Shown here in pieces: positions 53,830-56,881 of a stretch of 56,881 bases of DNA. Location: contig JABEVK010000066.1 of the NCBI GenBank assembly GCA_013044245.1, positions 1-56,881 on the forward strand, written 5' to 3'. The number at the start of each line of letters is the position of its first letter. The stretch's first letter is position 1. The notes under the pieces were generated by a model that saw only the letters and a program-made list of their open reading frames with translations, was not told where the DNA came from and made no database searches. The translations under genes were made by a program, and so were the position numbers. This DNA comes from Spirochaetales bacterium. Its GTDB lineage: Bacteria > Spirochaetota > Spirochaetia > JABEVK01.

Positions 53830-54881
53830 AGTTTAAAACGCTTTCGGAACGCTGAAACGGCCGCCTGGTAGTCTGACTCCAGAGCGGCCTTTTCTTTTTC
53901 TGACAAAAAGCTCCCTCGGATGGCGGTGAGATTGATACGAATTAGGTCGTCGAGGTTAAGGTCAAAGTAGCGAATGGCGAGTAGGTAATCATCGGTAAGG
54001 TCTGTGTTCTGGATGTGTGGATCGTCTGAATTCAGGGTAACCGGTACACCCTCGTGAAAGAGTTTGCCAAAGGGGTGGGTGGAGGTGTCCTTCCAAGACC
54101 CTGTTTGTCGATTAGAGGTTAGGCATTGTTCCAACAGGATGTTCTTATCTTTGAGGTAGGCTTGGAGCTCTCTATCTTGAATTGCCGACGTACCGTGTCC
54201 AATGCGCGCGGCATTGAGTAAACGAATCGCATCCCAGATCTGTTGGGCAGGACTGACTTCGCCGGCATGAATGGTTGCCTTAAAGCCGTCTTGATGAATG
54301 AGGTTAAAAAGCCGCTGAAATTCGTGGGGTGGGTAGTTTGTCTCGTCACCAGCTAAGTCGTAGCCACAAATTTCGGGCGAAACCCCTTTGATCTGATGGT
54401 ACATGGCAATTAAATCGTCTTCGGTCTGTTTGCCTCGGTTCAGGGTGATCAAGAACTTCAGGCGAAGATTATCTTCGACGGCGGCTTGCAGGGCGGAATG
54501 AATAACCACCTTGCTGACCTCGGCACGATTAAAATTGTTAAATACGGCGTAATGTTCTGGGTTGAAGCGTAGCTCCATGTAAAAGATGGCATCTTGGCGA
54601 AAGGTCTTGACGGCGTGGTAGGTGATTTCGGCAATATCGCCAAGACTGCGGTACCAATCGTTTTTGAACTTGCTCAAAAACAACAAAAAATCTGGCTGGC
54701 CGTTGGCGGGAAACTGGTTTTCTTCACGAAACGCAGTAAGGGTAGAAGGAACAGATAAACCATTCCGCTTTGCGATTTCGTAGAGTTTGTCCAACGGGTA
54801 CGTTCCCTCTAAATGACGGTGCAACTCTACCTTAGGAAAATACCGTAATACCTCTTTGTTCAACAGCCTGTCGTTCGCCAT
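53826..54881 (-). CDS. add: Adenosine deaminase
   Basis: 351 residues, metal-dependent amidohydrolase of purine salvage. Motifs [36 protein letters not shown] and TLNSDDPHI supply metal, Glu and Asp catalytic residues. It converges on gyrA and is transcribed divergently from parA. RFNPEHYA replaces the usual FAP region, so the exact nucleoside is not certain. Confidence 0.9.
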   Translation of the reverse strand: MANDRLLNKEVLRYFPKVELHRHLEGTYPLDKLYEIAKRNGLSVPSTLTAFREENQFPANGQPDFLLFLSKFKNDWYRSLGDIAEITYHAVKTFRQDAIFYMELRFNPEHYAVFNNFNRAEVSKVVIHSALQAAVEDNLRLKFLITLNRGKQTEDDLIAMYHQIKGVSPEICGYDLAGDETNYPPHEFQRLFNLIHQDGFKATIHAGEVSPAQQIWDAIRLLNAARIGHGTSAIQDRELQAYLKDKNILLEQCLTSNRQTGSWKDTSTHPFGKLFHEGVPVTLNSDDPHIQNTDLTDDYLLAIRYFDLNLDDLIRINLTAIRGSFLSEKEKAALESDYQAAVSAFRKRFKL

Positions 54882-54953
54882 CCTTGGGTCCCTCTAGAAA
54901 TTCCTCGGCAACTAGAGCTTCAAACTAAAGATTCTTTTCGTTATACTCGACCT

Positions 54954-55709
54954 ATGGGAAAAATCCTTGTGTTTGCCAACCAAAAGGGCGGGGTGGGAAA
55001 AACCACTACCGCCGCCACCTTGGGCGCGTACTTAGCCCAACATCAAAAGAAGGTTTTGCTGGTCGACTTTGACCCGCAAGGGAACTTAACGAGTTCGGTG
55101 GGGGCCGATAAGACTCTTCCAGGTATTTACGAGGTCATCACCGGGGTAAAACAGTTGACCGACTGTGTTCAGGCAACGGGCGAAGCGAACCTCTTTGTCT
55201 TAGGGAGCAATATCAACCTTTCGGGTGCGGGCGTGGAGTTGATTGGCCAAAAGGACCGGGAATTCTTTTTGAAAAACGCCCTGGCTCCGGTGAAAGAAGC
55301 TTATGACTACATATTTATCGATAGCCCGCCCTCGTTAGATCTGATCACCATCAACGGGTTGGTCGCGGCTGATGGGGTGTTTATCCCCTTGCAGTGCGAA
55401 TACTTCGCCATGGAAGGACTTTCTCAGCTGGTAAAAACCATTCAAGCTGTACAAAAAGGGCTTAATCGGAGTCTTGAAATTGCCGGAATCATCCTTACGA
55501 TGTACGACTCGCGGACCAACCTCGCCCAAGATGTCGCTCGAGAAGCGGTCAAGTATTTTAAAGACAAGGTGTTTCGCACGATTATTCCGCGGAACGTCCA
55601 TCTTGGCGAGGCACCTTCGCATGGATTGACGATAAACCGCTATCGACCAGGTTCCCCCGGGGCTAAAGCCTACGAGAAATTGGCCGAGGAGGTCTTACAG
55701 CGTGTCTAA
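54954..55709 (+). CDS. parA: Chromosome partitioning ATPase ParA (Soj)
   Basis: 251 residues. Deviant Walker A KGGVGKTTTAATLG, Walker A' VDFDPQGNLTSS and Walker B YIFIDSPPSLDLIT; no N-terminal DNA-binding extension, as in chromosomal Soj proteins. It drives ParB-parS segregation. It overlaps parB by eight bases. Confidence 0.95.
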   Translation: MGKILVFANQKGGVGKTTTAATLGAYLAQHQKKVLLVDFDPQGNLTSSVGADKTLPGIYEVITGVKQLTDCVQATGEANLFVLGSNINLSGAGVELIGQKDREFFLKNALAPVKEAYDYIFIDSPPSLDLITINGLVAADGVFIPLQCEYFAMEGLSQLVKTIQAVQKGLNRSLEIAGIILTMYDSRTNLAQDVAREAVKYFKDKVFRTIIPRNVHLGEAPSHGLTINRYRPGSPGAKAYEKLAEEVLQRV

Positions 55710-56562
55710 AGGTTTAGGAAAAGGTTTCGGCGCCCTTTTGCCCGAAGAGAACGAAACATCCGCCGAAGGCGTCTTACTGGCGCCCTTATCAGCGCTTCAG
55801 ACTAACCCCGACCAACCGCGCAAAGAATTTGCCCAGGCGGCTCTTGAGGAATTGGCCGCTTCGATCAAAGAAAAGGGCATCCTTCAACCGATTTTGGTTG
55901 AACCCGTAGGCTCTGGCTACCGAATTGTGGCCGGTGAACGCCGCTTCCGGGCGGCGAAGATGGCTGGGTTAACGGAAGTGCCGGTGTTGGTCCGTTCCTT
56001 TACTGCCGAAGAGCGCATGGAAATTGCGCTGATCGAAAATATCCAGCGGACAGACCTCAACCCTGTCGAAGAAGCCAAGGCTTACCGACAACTCATGGAC
56101 AGCTTTAACCTGACGCAAGATCAGGTAGCGCAAAAGGTGGGCAAACAACGCTCTACCGTGGCCAACGCCCTGCGGCTGTTGCGCTTGTCGGACGCAATGT
56201 TGGTCGATTTGGAACGGGGGGCCTTTAGTCCCGGCCATGCAAGAGCCTTGTTGGCGGTCGAAGATCCTTCTCGTCGTGAAGAGCTCCATCGACGAATTAT
56301 TCAAGAGGGGCTAAGCGTGCGTGAGGCCGAGGCCTTTGTGAACGGAAAAGCCTTAAAAACCCCGACGAATAGCAACCCACCCTCACCGGCGCCGAGTGCT
56401 CCCCGTGATACCGAATTGGTATCTTGGGAACAACGCCTGATTGAAGCCTTTGGAACCAAGGTTCGCATCAAAGGCGATTCGCGCCAAGGCGTGGTCGAGA
56501 TTTCCTATTTTACAACCGATGATTTGGAAAGGGTGTTGGAGCGTTTAGAAAAAGGTTCTTGA
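55702..56562 (+). CDS. parB: Chromosome partitioning protein ParB (Spo0J)
   Basis: 286 residues. N-terminal KGLGKGFGALLPEE, CTPase/box region NPDQPRKEF and IVAGERRFRAAKMAG, ALIENIQRTDLNPVEEA, helix-turn-helix QDQVAQKVGKQRSTVANALRLLRL, and a C-terminal dimer domain. It should load at the parS in gyrA. GTG start behind GAGGAGG. Confidence 0.95.
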   Translation: MSKGLGKGFGALLPEENETSAEGVLLAPLSALQTNPDQPRKEFAQAALEELAASIKEKGILQPILVEPVGSGYRIVAGERRFRAAKMAGLTEVPVLVRSFTAEERMEIALIENIQRTDLNPVEEAKAYRQLMDSFNLTQDQVAQKVGKQRSTVANALRLLRLSDAMLVDLERGAFSPGHARALLAVEDPSRREELHRRIIQEGLSVREAEAFVNGKALKTPTNSNPPSPAPSAPRDTELVSWEQRLIEAFGTKVRIKGDSRQGVVEISYFTTDDLERVLERLEKGS

Positions 56563-56587
56563 CAAACCTCGTGTGTTCCGATAACTT
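56559..56587 (+). promoter_or_regulatory. Promoter of the tRNA cluster
   Basis: TTGACA (56559-56564), a 17-base spacer, TAACTT (56582-56587), about 15 bases before the first tRNA. The -35 box contains the parB stop codon. Confidence 0.7.
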
Positions 56588-56601
56588 CTGTGAGTCTAAC
56601 T

Positions 56602-56688
56602 GGAGAGATGGTCGAGCGGTTTAAGGCACCGGTCTTGAAAACCGGCGAAGGCGTCAGCCTTCCGTGGGTTCGAATCCCACTCTCTCCG
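56602..56688 (+). tRNA. tRNA-Ser (anticodon TGA)
   Basis: 87 nt class II tRNA: acceptor GGAGAGA/TCTCTCC, discriminator G, anticodon stem CCGGT-CTTGAAA-ACCGG, long variable arm, T loop GGTTCGAATCC. No CCA is encoded. Confidence 0.96.
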
Positions 56689-56699
56689 AGCTGTTGACT

Positions 56700-56788
56700 G
56701 GAGAGGTGCCAGAGTGGCCGAATGGGGCTCCCTGCTAAGGAGTTGTACGGCTAAAACCGTACCGGAGGTTCGAATCCTCTCCTCTCCG
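56700..56788 (+). tRNA. tRNA-Ser (anticodon GCT)
   Basis: 89 nt class II tRNA: acceptor GGAGAGG/CCTCTCC, discriminator G, anticodon loop CTGCTAA, variable arm TACGG-CTAAAA-CCGTA. No CCA is encoded. 11 bases after the first tRNA. Confidence 0.96.
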
Positions 56789-56807
56789 TAGTCTTTTTAG
56801 ACAAAAT

Positions 56808-56881
56808 GAGACCATAGCTCAGCTGGATAGAGCATTAGATTGCGGATCTAAAGGTCGGAGGTTCGAATCCTCTTGGTCTCA
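56808..56881 (+). tRNA. tRNA-Arg (anticodon GCG)
   Basis: 74 nt: acceptor GAGACCA/TGGTCTC, discriminator A at the last base of the window, anticodon stem TTAGA-TTGCGGA-TCTAA. G at position 34 is unusual; most bacteria read CGN with A34 deaminated to inosine. Confidence 0.93.

Overview
The window looks like the replication-origin region of a free-living or gut-type anaerobic bacterium, most probably a spirochaete (Treponema/Spirochaeta relatives). That is an inference from protein resemblance (DUF4954 protein, archaeal-type AspRS, class II aldolase of treponemal length, the rpmH/rnpA/yidD/yidC/jag and dnaN/recF/DUF721 blocks) and is not proven here. Base composition is near 50% GC. The three tRNA genes whose 3' flank is visible lack an encoded CCA. 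No rRNA, insertion sequence, prophage or CRISPR array was seen.

Layout. 0-2 kb: the start of a lipoprotein, a DUF134-NifX fusion, and a secreted NlpC/P60-MORN protein that meets it at an 18-bp tandem triplication. 2-14 kb: housekeeping metabolism (ilvD, two glycosidases, an SDR, purU, cdd, DUF1361, an FMN-binding protein, DUF4954, fba). 14-24 kb: two leftward runs, nfeD with two SPFH/stomatin genes, and yhhN - permease - NrtR-like regulator - gatC - gatA - gatB - archaeal-type aspS. The second run looks like an indirect Asn-tRNA synthesis operon. 24-26.8 kb: an antiporter, a DUF4384-like protein, MarC and an atypical thioredoxin-like protein. 27-32.2 kb: a tightly overlapping [FeFe]-hydrogenase maturation operon (TM1266-like regulator, hydG, hydE, an aspartase-like lyase, hydF) with no hydrogenase structural gene nearby. 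32-40 kb: ttcA, a nadA-nadB-rlmM-like operon with a palindromic operator candidate over its promoter, and four secreted lipoproteins, two of them tandem duplicates. 40-49 kb: ung, a HAD phosphatase, then the leftward block rpmH, rnpA, yidD, yidC, jag; upstream of it tRNA-Pro, DUF721, recF, dnaN and dnaA. 49-56.9 kb: rightward gyrB, gyrA, parA, parB and three tRNAs, with adenosine deaminase reading leftward.

How it fits together. Transcription diverges around dnaA, DnaA boxes lie on both sides of dnaA, and the dnaA-dnaN gap carries a DnaA-box / GC patch / TAG-trio / AT-rich arrangement like the bacterial basal unwinding element. A perfect parS palindrome forms the last codons of gyrA, 1.1 kb from parAB. 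Origin firing, supercoiling and segregation functions are therefore packed within about 9 kb. The best leads are the candidate unwinding element, the parS inside gyrA, the palindrome over the nad promoter together with an NrtR-like regulator, the aspartase embedded in the hydrogenase maturation operon, and several genes whose best ribosome-binding evidence points to non-AUG starts. I did not find a clearly new multi-gene defence or mobile system.
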